Of a DNA stretch of 64,000 nucleotides, positions 48,242 through 56,550 are shown piece by piece (within the stretch, counting starts at the first letter, position 1; each line of letters starts with the position of its first letter). The DNA lies in contig NZ_JAHRCU010000003.1 in assembly GCF_019083995.1 (NCBI RefSeq), forward strand, positions 62,001 through 126,000, written 5' to 3'. The translations under genes and the position numbers were made by a program. Source of the stretch: Roseococcus sp. SDR. GTDB taxonomy: Bacteria; Pseudomonadota; Alphaproteobacteria; Acetobacterales; Acetobacteraceae. Below the pieces are notes generated by a model that did not search any database, was not told where the DNA came from, and saw nothing but the letters and a program-made list of their open reading frames with translations.

Positions 48242-50016
48242 CACGCCGCCCTCCTCTCCCGCCGGTCCAGCGCGTGCTGGATGTTCGCCTCGGCCAGGAG
48301 TTTCGCCATGCGCTTGGGGACACTGTTGCCGATCAGGCGCATTGCCTGGCTCTTCGTCAGCGGGCGGGTCTGGCCGTTGATGGTGATGGTCTTGGGCAGC
48401 GTCAGCTCATGGGCCGCCGCCGCCTCCTCCGGGCTCAGCATGCGCATGCCGATGTCGGTGACGACGTAGGGCTCGCCCTCGATCGTCACGGTCACCAGGC
48501 CGAAGCGGGCCAGGGTGGTGAGGGTGTCCATCGGCAGGTCGCAATCCTGCGCGGTGCCGCCCTCGCCGTAGTACTTGGTGAAGAAGGCGGCGACGGCGGC
48601 GACGTGGTTGCCCCCGGCGGTGAGCGTGGGCAGCGCGCCCTCGGCCGGCAGTGCCGTGCCGGTGCCGCGCAGATGGGCCAGATAGGCCGCGCCCACCTGC
48701 TGCTGGCTTACGCCCGTGGTCATGGTCGAGACCGGCGCCGGCACCGGGTGGCCGATCACGCCGCCGTTGTGCTGCACCATCCAGGCCGCCACCAGGGCGA
48801 ACTTGTTGGCGCCCACCTGCGTGCCGATCGGCGCCTCGATGTCCAGCACGCGGGGCGCCTGGCCCTCGCGCTCGCCATAGCCGGCCTGCACCAGCGTGGC
48901 GCAGGCCACCACCCGGTCCGCCTTCGCGGTGGTGGTGCCGAGCGGTTCTTCCGGGCTGCTGGGCGGCACCTGGCCGGCGCGCCCGCCGCACCCCGTCAGC
49001 ACGGGCGCGATCACCGCCATCTCGCCCCGGTGGGCGGTGGTGATGGTGCGCAGCGGCTCCTCGGCCGGGTGGATGCGCGCGGGGCCGGTGTGCGTCAGCG
49101 GAATCAGGAAGGGGCTCGGATTGTCCAGCACGAAGCGGCGCAGGCCCTCGGCGATGCGGCGCATCGTTGCCTCCGCCAGCGGGCGCGGCCGGTCGAAGAT
49201 GCTGGGGATGGGCAGCGACCAGTCGAGGATGCTGGCCGCCGCCACCCAGGGCTGGAGGCCAAGCTCGGCCGCCTGCTTGCGGGGCGCGTGGGTGCGCTCG
49301 GGCCAGGCGATGGGCCGGCCGTCGCGCCGCGCCACGGCGAAGAAGCGCCGGCGGCTGGTGGGCACGCCGTAATCGGCGCAGCAGAGATCCCGGTCCTGAT
49401 AGGCGTAGCCGAGGCACTGCAGGTGCCGCACCCAGGCGCGGAAGATGCGGCCCAGGTGGCGCTTGTCCCGCACCAGCTGCTGCTCGCGCACGGGCACGTG
49501 CTCGCCCTTCGCGGCCACGGTGCCGTCGAGCTTCAGGACTCGGCCGGTGGTGCGGCAGCGCTTGGCCACCAGCGGGCCCCATCCCCTGATCTCGCGCACG
49601 TTCTCGAGGAAGATGACCTCGGGCGCGGTGAGCCCGGCCCAGCGGCACACCTGCCACGCCAGCGAGCGGACGCGGGGTGAGCGCGGGGCGCCGCCCTTGG
49701 CCACGGAGTGATCGCGGCAGTCGGGGCTGGCCCAGAGGATCTTCACCGGGCGGCCGCCGGTGGCGGCGATGGGGTCCACGTCGAAGATATCGCCGCGAAC
49801 GTGCCGGGTGTGCGGGTGGCGCGCGGCATGGGCGGCTAGCGCCACGTCATCGTGGTTGTTGGCGACGGCGACGGGGCAGCCCGCCTCCTCCAGCCCATCG
49901 CAGGCCCCGCCGAGGCCGGCGAAGAGGACGACGGTGATGGCCGTGTCGAGCGGCCACTGCCCCTGCGGGATGGTGACGCGCTGGCGGCGCCGGCGGAAGG
50001 TGGAGCCGTCAGGCAT
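48241..50016 (-). CDS. DNA C5-cytosine methyltransferase with tandem-repeat target region
   Basis: A 591-residue C5-cytosine methyltransferase. Motif I is LFAGLGGACDG; the catalytic loop is SPDC with Cys100 (not the classical PCQ), as in a phage-associated subgroup; motif VI is ENV (138-140); motif X includes GNSVPKRM (563-570). Between about 319 and 515 the region normally used for target recognition is built from six related units of 32-38 residues starting near EEPLRT, EEPLGT, EAPIGT, PAPVST, EGALPT and DLPMDT. It may protect the phage from restriction. The target sequence is unknown. No cognate nuclease is adjacent. Confidence 0.9.
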   Translation of the reverse strand: MPDGSTFRRRRQRVTIPQGQWPLDTAITVVLFAGLGGACDGLEEAGCPVAVANNHDDVALAAHAARHPHTRHVRGDIFDVDPIAATGGRPVKILWASPDCRDHSVAKGGAPRSPRVRSLAWQVCRWAGLTAPEVIFLENVREIRGWGPLVAKRCRTTGRVLKLDGTVAAKGEHVPVREQQLVRDKRHLGRIFRAWVRHLQCLGYAYQDRDLCCADYGVPTSRRRFFAVARRDGRPIAWPERTHAPRKQAAELGLQPWVAAASILDWSLPIPSIFDRPRPLAEATMRRIAEGLRRFVLDNPSPFLIPLTHTGPARIHPAEEPLRTITTAHRGEMAVIAPVLTGCGGRAGQVPPSSPEEPLGTTTAKADRVVACATLVQAGYGEREGQAPRVLDIEAPIGTQVGANKFALVAAWMVQHNGGVIGHPVPAPVSTMTTGVSQQQVGAAYLAHLRGTGTALPAEGALPTLTAGGNHVAAVAAFFTKYYGEGGTAQDCDLPMDTLTTLARFGLVTVTIEGEPYVVTDIGMRMLSPEEAAAAHELTLPKTITINGQTRPLTKSQAMRLIGNSVPKRMAKLLAEANIQHALDRRERRAA

Positions 50017-50224
50017 GCGCGCCGCTCCTCCGGGTCAGGATCTGGCCGCTGCCGGTGCAGGCGGGGCAGGTGATGCCCCTCCCGTCCGGGCCCTTGGTGT
50101 GGCCCTTGCCGGTGCAGACATCGCAGCGGGTGCGGATGTGCTGGTCGGTCTCGATCGTCGTCGGCCGGCGCGCCTCGGGCATGGCGTCGAAGAGCGCGGG
50201 CGGTGGGGCGGGCTTGCGCTTCAT
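50009..50224 (-). CDS. DnaJ-type zinc-finger small protein, 71 residues
   Basis: A 71-residue protein with two CxxCxGxG repeats (CDVCTGKGHT and CPACTGSGQI), the DnaJ cysteine-rich zinc centre, without a J domain. Such stand-alone modules are frequent in phages. It overlaps the preceding gene by 4 bases and the methyltransferase gene by 8. Role unknown; a zinc-dependent binding protein is likely. Confidence 0.8.
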   Translation of the reverse strand: MKRKPAPPPALFDAMPEARRPTTIETDQHIRTRCDVCTGKGHTKGPDGRGITCPACTGSGQILTRRSGAHA

Positions 50225-50739
50225 GGCGCGTCACCGAAGAGCGGGAGCGGCGCCGCGGGCTCCTCCGGCAGGGGCGCCAGGCTGGCGGGGTCCTCGGGCT
50301 CCAGCGTGCCGGTCTCGGCCCGGTAGCGGAAGCGATGCTCGGTCCAGCGGAGGTAGCGGATGGATGTCTCGCCCGGCTCATGGTCAAGCTCATCCACGAG
50401 CTCCGCGACGGATGGCGCCGTCCAATCCTCGCCGACAATCCAGACCTCGGTGGCCAGCGCAGGCATCTCGCGGGAGACGGTAAAGACCGGGTCATCTTCG
50501 ACCAGGATGGAATCGTGGATGGTCAGGGTGGCGTCGCCGAACCTGTCCAGGCGCTGCATGAGCACCAGCTCGCCATCCGCCAACAAGTCGTGCGGCGCGT
50601 CAGCCTCCGGCACTTCGCCATCATAGGTCCGCAGCACATGGCCGCCTGCCACGGCGGCAAGCCAGGCGCTCGGCTGATCCGTCAGGTGGGATACGAACTC
50701 GTCGGCGTAATCCAACGGAACCCACTTCGGCGCGCTCAC
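50221..50739 (-). CDS. Phage hypothetical protein, 172 residues
   Basis: An acidic 172-residue protein (DYADEFVSHLTDQPSAWLAA, EVWIVGEDWTAPSVAELVDE) with a Pro/Glu/Ala-rich tail ending PLFGDAP. No family recognised and no signal or membrane segment. Its start overlaps the upstream methyltransferase stop and its stop overlaps the zinc-finger gene start, each by 4 bases. The acidic, Trp-containing make-up is seen in DNA-mimic or inhibitor proteins, but that is speculation. Confidence 0.75.
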   Translation of the reverse strand: MSAPKWVPLDYADEFVSHLTDQPSAWLAAVAGGHVLRTYDGEVPEADAPHDLLADGELVLMQRLDRFGDATLTIHDSILVEDDPVFTVSREMPALATEVWIVGEDWTAPSVAELVDELDHEPGETSIRYLRWTEHRFRYRAETGTLEPEDPASLAPLPEEPAAPLPLFGDAP

Positions 50740-51638
50740 GCCGCATCTCCCATCAGCTGGTCGAAGAGCGTCGGCGCGTTCTGTTCGGCGCTGGTCAGGT
50801 GGCGCGTCGCCTGGCGCCAGTATTCCTCCTTCAGTTCGGTCCCGATGAAGCGGCGGCCGGCCTTCAGTGCGCCGTAGCCCTCGCTGCCGATGCCCATGAA
50901 GGGGCTCAGCACCACGTCATTCGGGTTGCTGTAGAGCTTGATGGAGCGCTCGATGAGATCGAGCGGCAGGGGGCAGATGTGCTTCTCATCCCCCGGCGCG
51001 CGGATGGCGTTCAGCACGTTCGTCTCGCGCGTGTCCATCCAGACGGGCGAGGCGTATTTCTGCCACTGCTCGAGCGGGAAATCCTCGGCCGTGTGGGTCA
51101 CGGGCTCGATCGCGTCTTCCTCGCGCGCCCACTTGCGGAAGACCATCATGTATTCCGGCAGGCCCTGGCGGGAGAAGGTGCTGTCGGTGCGCAGCTGCTT
51201 GTAGAGCAGGCCGTGCGCCTTGGTCTTCGTCATCTCCCGCACCGGGCAGCGCCAGACGGTGATGCGCGAATGGAAGGTCCAGCCGGCCTCCTTGTGCGCC
51301 GCCACCAGCATGCCCGGGAAGTCCCGCAGGCCGGCGTCGAAGCCCGTCTGCGTCTTGTAGAGCACCAGGTCCTTGCAATGGACGACGCAGAGGCGCCCGG
51401 GCTTCGTCACGCGGTAGAGCTGCCGCGCGAGGAAGCTGTAGTGCTTGAAGAATTCCTCATCATCGGCCGAGTTGCCCATGTCCGCGATGCTGTCGGAATA
51501 GACGTAGAGGCCGCTGAAGGGTGGGCTGAACACGCTCAGATGCACGCTGGCATCCGGCAGTTGCGAGATCACTTCGACGCAGTCGCCATGGTAGGCGGCG
51601 AAGCGATCGCCATAGCTGGCGTTCAAGCAGTCAACCAT
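50736..51638 (-). CDS. DNA amino-methyltransferase (N6-adenine/N4-cytosine, SPPF type)
   Basis: A 300-residue methyltransferase of the beta/alpha N4/N6 group. The catalytic motif IV is SPPF (residues 38-41, HLSVFSPPFSGLYVYS) and the AdoMet motif I comes later (DVVLSPFMGIGSEGYGAL), so motif order is beta-like. A GGGAGG site supports the ATG at 51638. It overlaps the helicase gene by 16 bases. The target base (adenine N6 or cytosine N4) cannot be decided from SPPF alone. Role: self-protection or control of phage DNA functions. Confidence 0.9.
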   Translation of the reverse strand: MVDCLNASYGDRFAAYHGDCVEVISQLPDASVHLSVFSPPFSGLYVYSDSIADMGNSADDEEFFKHYSFLARQLYRVTKPGRLCVVHCKDLVLYKTQTGFDAGLRDFPGMLVAAHKEAGWTFHSRITVWRCPVREMTKTKAHGLLYKQLRTDSTFSRQGLPEYMMVFRKWAREEDAIEPVTHTAEDFPLEQWQKYASPVWMDTRETNVLNAIRAPGDEKHICPLPLDLIERSIKLYSNPNDVVLSPFMGIGSEGYGALKAGRRFIGTELKEEYWRQATRHLTSAEQNAPTLFDQLMGDAA

Positions 51639-52996
51639 GCGGGCAGCCTCCCTTTGTGGCCTGGGGTGTAGTCGCGGAGCTGGACAGAGCGGCCGAGGGC
51701 GCGGCGCATCGCCGCCGCCATCGCGGCCTTCATGCGGGCGTGGTCCTGGGCCTTGCGGTCGATGACGCGGCCGATCTGATCCTCGCCCTCGGCGACGATC
51801 ACATGCGCGTGCACGTCGCGCTGCTGCCCGAAGCGCCAGCAACGGCGCACGGCCTGGTACCAGGCCTCATAGCTGAAGCTGCGGCCGACGAAGCCCATGC
51901 GCGCGCAGTGCTGCCAGTTCAGGCCATAGCCGCAGATGCGGGGCTTCGTGATCAGGTGCAGCGCCTGGCCGTGGGCGAAGGCGGCCAGCGCCTCCTCCTT
52001 CGCCTCGATGGACATGCTGCCCCGCACCTCGATCGCGCCGGGCACCGCAGCGCGCACGGCGTCCGCCTCGTAATCCGTATCCACCCAGAGCACCCAGGGC
52101 TCGGCCGGCTCGGCCGCCACCAGCGCGCCTGCCACATCGGCCCGCGCCGTGATGGTCTGGCGCTTCACGTCATGCATGGTGGTGGCCGAGATGTCGGGCG
52201 CGAAGAGGCCGTCCTTCATCGGCTTCACGTCGCCATGCGTCTTGTGGCGATGCGAGACGAGTTGCGGCAGGACGTAGCGGCCGCCATCGAAGCCGAGATC
52301 CTCCGGCGTCTGCGCCATGCGCGCCCAGCTCGCCATCCAGTCCCAGAAGTCGCTCTCGCCGTGGTTCTTCAGGCGGTACTTGCCCATGCTGGTCTGGTCG
52401 GTGACGAACCAGCGCATGAGCATCTCGTTCGAGGGCATGACGCCCAGGAACTCGGCGTGCTGGCCGAGCTCCATGTGGTCATTCGGGGCCGGCGTGGCGG
52501 TGGCGGCCAGGCGGTAGCGGTGGCCCTGGAAGGCGTTGATCAGCGCGCGGCTGGTGGCGCCCGTGAAGTTCTTGAGGATGCTGCTCTCATCCAGCACCAC
52601 CACGCCGAAGGCGCTCGGGTCCAGGTCCGGCAGGCGGTCATAGTTGCAGATGGAGATGCCGGGGCGCACATCCTCCGGCCCCCGGATCACGCGGGCGTCG
52701 TAGCCCAGGCGCTGGGCCTCCTCCTCGATCTGCCGCGCGACGGCGAGCGGCGTGAGGATGAGGGCGCGGCCGTTGGTGCGCTCCAGCGCCACATCGGCGA
52801 ATTCCAGCTCGCAGCGCGTCTTGCCGAGGCCGGTGTCGAGGAAGAGGCCGGCGCGGCCCTGGGTGAGGCAGAAGGCCGTGCTGGCGGCCTGAAAGTCCGC
52901 GAGGCAGGCGGCCAGCCGCTCGGGATCGGTGGGCGCGCCGAGGGCGGCCGCGCGCGGCGCCTTGCTGGCCAGGAACTGGGCGTAGGTGTCCAGCAT
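51623..52996 (-). CDS. SNF2-type DEAD/DEAH helicase of phage
   Basis: A 457-residue superfamily 2 ATPase of the SNF2/Rad54 type common in phages. Motif I is LDTGLGKT (residues 53-60), motif II VLDESSILKN, motif III ATATPAPND, and helicase C-terminal motifs appear in GSMSIEAKEEAL and YEAWYQAVRRCWRFGQ (motif VI, Q..R..R). No nuclease domain is visible. It is 3 bases after the clamp gene and overlaps the methyltransferase gene, so clamp, translocase and methylase are made together. Confidence 0.9.
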   Translation of the reverse strand: MLDTYAQFLASKAPRAAALGAPTDPERLAACLADFQAASTAFCLTQGRAGLFLDTGLGKTRCELEFADVALERTNGRALILTPLAVARQIEEEAQRLGYDARVIRGPEDVRPGISICNYDRLPDLDPSAFGVVVLDESSILKNFTGATSRALINAFQGHRYRLAATATPAPNDHMELGQHAEFLGVMPSNEMLMRWFVTDQTSMGKYRLKNHGESDFWDWMASWARMAQTPEDLGFDGGRYVLPQLVSHRHKTHGDVKPMKDGLFAPDISATTMHDVKRQTITARADVAGALVAAEPAEPWVLWVDTDYEADAVRAAVPGAIEVRGSMSIEAKEEALAAFAHGQALHLITKPRICGYGLNWQHCARMGFVGRSFSYEAWYQAVRRCWRFGQQRDVHAHVIVAEGEDQIGRVIDRKAQDHARMKAAMAAAMRRALGRSVQLRDYTPGHKGRLPAWLTA

Positions 52997-52999
52997 GGC

Positions 53000-54145
53000 T
53001 CAGTCCGCCAGCTTCATCGGCATGAGGACGGCAAGCGCGGCCGGGCCAGCGGCGCGGCAGGGCGCCTGGCTGTCGATGACGTGCATCGTGAAGCCCTCCG
53101 GCACGGCGCGGCAGAGATCGGCGAGGTAGCGGGCCTGGAAGGCCACCTCAATGTCCCAGCCGGCGACCAGCTCCGCCACGTCGGGCGGGACCGTGACGGC
53201 CACCTCGCCCGCCTCGGCCTGGCGGGCGGAGATGGTGAAGGGATGGTCCGCGCTGGCGCGGAAGGTGACGGGCTGCGATGGCTCGCGGCCGATGGCGCGC
53301 GCCTGCTGAATGAGCGCGGCGAAGGCGGCGGGATCGTGCACCCGCAACAGGCCGCGCGCATCGTCCTTCGGGATCACGCGCGCGTAATCGGGGAAGTCGC
53401 CGTCGATCGCCTTGCTGTCATGCGTCCAGCCGGGATGTTCGACGCGCAGGCTGAGCTCGCCCTGCTTGATGATCAGCGTCGCGTCGGCGGGTGTATCCGC
53501 CAGCAGCTTCAGCAGCTGCCGGATCGCGGTCCTGGCCACGATCATGGGCAGGGGCGTGTCGCCCTCCGGTAGCGGCGCGCTGGCGTGGATGAGGCGGTGG
53601 CCGTCCGTCGCGCAGCTGCGCAGTGCGGGCAACTCCACATCGTCCCGCACATGGAGGAAGGCGCCGTTGAGGTAGTAGCGCGTCTCCTCCTGGCTCATCG
53701 CGTGCTCGACGCGGCCGAAGAGGTGGCGGAAGGTGCCGGCGGTGATCTGCCATTGGGCCTGCGCCTTGATGTTGCGCGGCTTGGGGAAATCCTCGGCCGG
53801 CAGTGTTTCCAGGCGCGCCGTCATCGTCGCCGTGGTGAGGATGCAGGCGTCACCTTGCGGGGGCATGGGCCACAGCGCGACCTCCACATCGGCCGGCAGT
53901 GCATCGAGGATGGCCGTGATGCGGCGCGCGTTCACCGTGATCGGCGCCAGCACGCCCCGGCAGGGGGCATGGGCCGTCACGCGCTCATCGAGATCCGTGC
54001 CGATGGCGGTGAGCATCCCGCCCTCGGCGCTGATCAGCAGGTGCGTCAGGATGGGGATGGTGTTGCGATGCTCGGTGGCGCTGGCGGCGATGGCCAGGAC
54101 CTGGCGCAGCGCGCCGGCCTGGATGTGGAGGGTGTTATCGGACAC
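53000..54145 (-). CDS. Phage-encoded DNA polymerase III beta-clamp homologue
   Basis: A 381-residue sliding-clamp (DnaN-like) protein. The three-domain layout shows in ALRQVLAIAASATEHRNTIP with THLLI, then FRHLFGRVEHAMSQEETRYY with LNGAFLHV, ATDGHRLI, and DGDFPDYARVIP. The C-terminal MPMKL matches the usual beta-clamp ending MPMRL. It would ring DNA and recruit polymerases or other partners to the element. It begins 10 bases inside the upstream zinc-finger gene. The host must have its own dnaN elsewhere. Confidence 0.92.
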   Translation of the reverse strand: MSDNTLHIQAGALRQVLAIAASATEHRNTIPILTHLLISAEGGMLTAIGTDLDERVTAHAPCRGVLAPITVNARRITAILDALPADVEVALWPMPPQGDACILTTATMTARLETLPAEDFPKPRNIKAQAQWQITAGTFRHLFGRVEHAMSQEETRYYLNGAFLHVRDDVELPALRSCATDGHRLIHASAPLPEGDTPLPMIVARTAIRQLLKLLADTPADATLIIKQGELSLRVEHPGWTHDSKAIDGDFPDYARVIPKDDARGLLRVHDPAAFAALIQQARAIGREPSQPVTFRASADHPFTISARQAEAGEVAVTVPPDVAELVAGWDIEVAFQARYLADLCRAVPEGFTMHVIDSQAPCRAAGPAALAVLMPMKLAD

Positions 54146-54344
54146 GGGACTTCTCCATGGCTTCCTGGCAAGGCGCGCAGCGGATGGCGCTGGGCATGGC
54201 GGTGTGGCGGGCTTTGGGGATGGGTTCCTCGCAATCCACGCAGATGAGGGCGCCGGGCTGGCTCAAGCGGCTGGTGACGGCGGCGATGCTTTGCGCGTGG
54301 TGCGCGTCGCGGCGTTCGACGGCACGGTCCATCTCGTCCGGCAT
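54135..54344 (-). CDS. TraR/DksA-type zinc-finger protein, 69 residues
   Basis: A 69-residue TraR/DksA C4-type zinc finger: CVDCEEPIPKARHTAMPSA split over the finger, and CAPCQEAMEK. The N-terminal helix (MDRAVERRDAHHAQSIAAV) fits TraR, which binds RNA polymerase and alters promoter response. In phages such proteins may shift host transcription. It overlaps the clamp gene by 11 bases and its start shares one base with the previous stop. Confidence 0.88.
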   Translation of the reverse strand: MPDEMDRAVERRDAHHAQSIAAVTSRLSQPGALICVDCEEPIPKARHTAMPSAIRCAPCQEAMEKSRVR

Positions 54345-54604
54345 CAGGCGCCGCCCTGGGTGGTGACGGGCGCGGGCAGGGCGAGGAAGGCCTTGATGCG
54401 ATCGGCCAGGGCGGCATGGGCCTGCGCCACCAGCGGGTGTTGCTGCGCGAAGGGTGTCTGCTCAATCGATCGATGCTCGGCCGCCACTTGGCGCAGCAGC
54501 TCGCGCGCCGCGGCCAGTTCCTTCGTGAGGCGCGCGTTGGTGGACTGCTCAAGCCGCAAGCTGCTGAGCGTGGTGCGCTCCAGGATGTCGTGCGGGACGG
54601 TCAT
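54344..54604 (-). CDS. Small helical phage protein, 86 residues
   Basis: An 86-residue protein with a long heptad-like helix (RLTKELAAARELLRQVAAEH) and a second helix (HAALADRIKAFLAL). No family recognised. It starts 4 bases inside the upstream gene and ends sharing one base with the TraR-like start. Confidence 0.7.
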   Translation of the reverse strand: MTVPHDILERTTLSSLRLEQSTNARLTKELAAARELLRQVAAEHRSIEQTPFAQQHPLVAQAHAALADRIKAFLALPAPVTTQGGA

Positions 54605-55599
54605 GCGGCCCTCCGCGTCGCGGCCTCGGCGCGCAACTGGGTGATGACCTCCTGCGCGCGGGCCTCAGAGAGGTTCCAGTCCTCGGTCAGGTGCTTCGTG
54701 CCGAATTCCTTGGTGCGGAACTTCTCGCGCAGCTCGGCCCAATCTTGCGGCGAAAGGTCCATCGGCTCCGCCGTGACGATGGGCTTGCTGGCCGGCGCCT
54801 CGGCGTTCTGTGGTTTCATGGTGCGGCTGGTGGGGGCGTTCGCGTACTCCGGCGGCACCGGCTCGCCGCGGCGGTGGAGATTGAGCTTGCGGGCCTTCAC
54901 GCCGATCGCGTTGGCGCTGGGGATAGGCAGGCCGGGCAGTGCGTTCAGCACGGCCAGCATGCGGTCCTGGTGCATGATGGTGGGGAAGAGGCGGCGCAGC
55001 AGGGCCAGGCGCTCATCGGTCCAGGGGCTGTCGCTGCGCTGGGCGCGCTGGCGGGAGGGATCGACCGGCGGCGGCTCGGCCTCGGCGGCCTCGGCGGTGG
55101 CGGTCTCCTCCTCGGTGGGTCGATGCTGCGCCAGGTCATCGGCCACGGCGTCGGCGAGGCTGGTTTGGGCTTGCTCTTCTTTGGTGGTGCCGAGTTCCTG
55201 CTTGCGCGTGACGGCGCCAAAGAGGGTGCCCCACTCCCCCGACGCTAACATGAAGCGCCTGCCCAGCTCGGCCGAGGGCTCCGGCCTGCGCCACGCCGGC
55301 AGCATGCTCTCCGGCTCGGCCATATCCTCCGGGGAAATGCGGAATTCTTCGTGCAGGTCGCGCTGCGCTTCGGCCAGCGCCGTCTCGACCGCCTCCAGCC
55401 GCGCGGCGAAGCCCTCGACCAGGTCGGCCTCGCGCCGCCAGGCGATGCGCTTGAGGTCAACCGTCAACGACTGTCCATCGCCATCGGCCAGCTGCAAAAG
55501 CTCCCAGGCATCGCCAAGGTCAGTTGCCGCGTGCCGCAGCCCGCGGGCGTAGCCGCGCAGCTCGGCGGGCGGGAGGGTGGGGATGGGGTTCTGGGTCAC
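54601..55599 (-). CDS. Phage protein with Myb/GcrA-like DNA-binding segment
   Basis: A 332-residue protein of unknown function. The N-terminal third is helical and acidic. The middle (about residues 190-260) holds WTDERLALLRRLFPTIMHQD followed by IPSANAIGVKARKLNLHR, resembling a Myb/SANT or GcrA-type helix-turn-helix. The C-terminus (WNLSEARAQEVITQLRAE) may be another helical motif. GTG at 55599 is preferred: a GGAG site precedes it and it overlaps the tiny gene stop (GTGA); an upstream GTG at 55629 is possible. DNA binding is inferred. Confidence 0.7.
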   Translation of the reverse strand: MTQNPIPTLPPAELRGYARGLRHAATDLGDAWELLQLADGDGQSLTVDLKRIAWRREADLVEGFAARLEAVETALAEAQRDLHEEFRISPEDMAEPESMLPAWRRPEPSAELGRRFMLASGEWGTLFGAVTRKQELGTTKEEQAQTSLADAVADDLAQHRPTEEETATAEAAEAEPPPVDPSRQRAQRSDSPWTDERLALLRRLFPTIMHQDRMLAVLNALPGLPIPSANAIGVKARKLNLHRRGEPVPPEYANAPTSRTMKPQNAEAPASKPIVTAEPMDLSPQDWAELREKFRTKEFGTKHLTEDWNLSEARAQEVITQLRAEAATRRAA

Positions 55600-55697
55600 G
55601 GCAGGATCTCCAGGGCGGTGATCAGCCACGCGCAGGCGAGGCCGAGGGCGGCGGCGGCGGCGTGCGCGCGCCAGGTGGGGAGCGGGCGCCGGCGCAT
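55596..55697 (-). CDS. Tiny single-span membrane peptide, 33 residues
   Basis: A 33-codon frame from ATG 55697 to TGA 55596: a basic start (MRRRPLPTWRAH) then one hydrophobic helix (AAAAALGLACAWLITALEIL). The start shares one base with the HD-gene stop (TGATG) and the stop overlaps the next GTG (GTGA), exactly filling the gap. That packing is the main evidence. Positive-inside topology is predicted. Function unknown. Confidence 0.55.
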   Translation of the reverse strand: MRRRPLPTWRAHAAAAALGLACAWLITALEILP

Positions 55698-56314
55698 CAG
55701 CGCAGCCCTAGATGCGCGGCGCGGCAGATCCAGTGTGCGTGCGCCTGCGCTTCCGGCCACGGCTCGATCTGCAGGTGCGGGATGGGCATGCCGTGCGCCT
55801 CGGGCCAGGGCCAGGCGGGCTTGGCCATGAGGTCCCGGCGCTCGGTGGCCAGCAGGTCCTCATCCGCCACGCGGATTTCCCAGGCCGTCCAGATCATCGG
55901 GCCCAGGCGGAAGCGGCGGGCGAGCGCGGCCTGCAGGCGCGCCTCCAGCTCATGCACCACGTGCCGGCCGAGGGCGATCTTCACGGGCGTCGGGATGTCA
56001 CCCATCAACGCCTCGTGCGCGTCATGCAGAAGGCCGGCCGCGCAGACGTGGGTGTTGTGCCGGCGCTCATTCATCACGTCGAAGACGTGGCAGAGGTGCT
56101 GGGCCACGCTGTAGGGCCGCGCGGCCCGCGTGGCGCCGATGAAGCGCGGGATGCGGGAGAGGCTGGTGGCGAGATCCGTCAGGCGCAGGCCCGTCAGGTC
56201 CGGCATCATGAGGTCCACGCAGAAGCCGCTGTGGAGCTGGATGACGGCCGCGCTGCGCGGCGGCGCGATGCGGGCGGCAAGCGTGCTGTCGGCGTGGCGG
56301 GGGATGGCGTTCAT
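55697..56314 (-). CDS. Phage HD-domain phosphohydrolase
   Basis: A 205-residue HD hydrolase of the YfbR-like group. Metal ligands are in SVAQHLCHVFDV (His), GLLHDAHEALMGDIPTPVK (HD pair) and VADEDLLATE (Asp). Related phage enzymes dephosphorylate deoxynucleotides. It precedes the tiny membrane gene, with the stop shared by one base, and overlaps the upstream gene by 4 bases. It is not closely similar to the host HD protein at 17738-18319. Confidence 0.88.
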   Translation of the reverse strand: MNAIPRHADSTLAARIAPPRSAAVIQLHSGFCVDLMMPDLTGLRLTDLATSLSRIPRFIGATRAARPYSVAQHLCHVFDVMNERRHNTHVCAAGLLHDAHEALMGDIPTPVKIALGRHVVHELEARLQAALARRFRLGPMIWTAWEIRVADEDLLATERRDLMAKPAWPWPEAHGMPIPHLQIEPWPEAQAHAHWICRAAHLGLR

Positions 56315-56550
56315 GCTGCGCGCCCCCGGATCGTGGGCGTGGGCTCGGCCAGCATGGGTGCGAGGGTGTTCCGCAGCTCGGCCGCGCGGCGAGTGAGGAT
56401 AATGATCTCGGCGCCGCTGTTGGTGGCCTCCGCGGCCTCATCCATCCAGTCGGCCAGGATCAGCAGGTGCTCGCTGGTGGTGCCGGGGGTGGTGAGGATG
56501 CGCTTGATGAGGCGGTGCAGGCGCGCATCCAGCGTGTGGGTGAGATTCAT
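56311..56550 (-). CDS. Small helical phage protein, 79 residues
   Basis: A 79-residue, mostly helical protein (LDARLHRLIKRILTTPGTTS, ADWMDEAAEATNSGAEIIIL). No family recognised. ATG at 56550 overlaps the preceding stop (ATGA), and its stop overlaps the HD-gene start by 4 bases. Confidence 0.7.
   Translation of the reverse strand: MNLTHTLDARLHRLIKRILTTPGTTSEHLLILADWMDEAAEATNSGAEIIILTRRAAELRNTLAPMLAEPTPTIRGRAA

Noticed and set aside
48241-51638. Restriction-modification system from two methyltransferases plus a helicase
   Set aside because: No nuclease domain or specificity subunit is visible in any of the neighbouring genes, and the context is a phage early operon, so self-protection methylation is more likely.
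55697-56314. Z-genome (2-aminoadenine) phage system, because of an HD hydrolase like the dATPase DatZ
   Set aside because: No PurZ-like synthetase or phage DNA polymerase is visible in the window, and HD hydrolases of this size are common in phages. It could be reconsidered if those genes lie beyond 64 kb.
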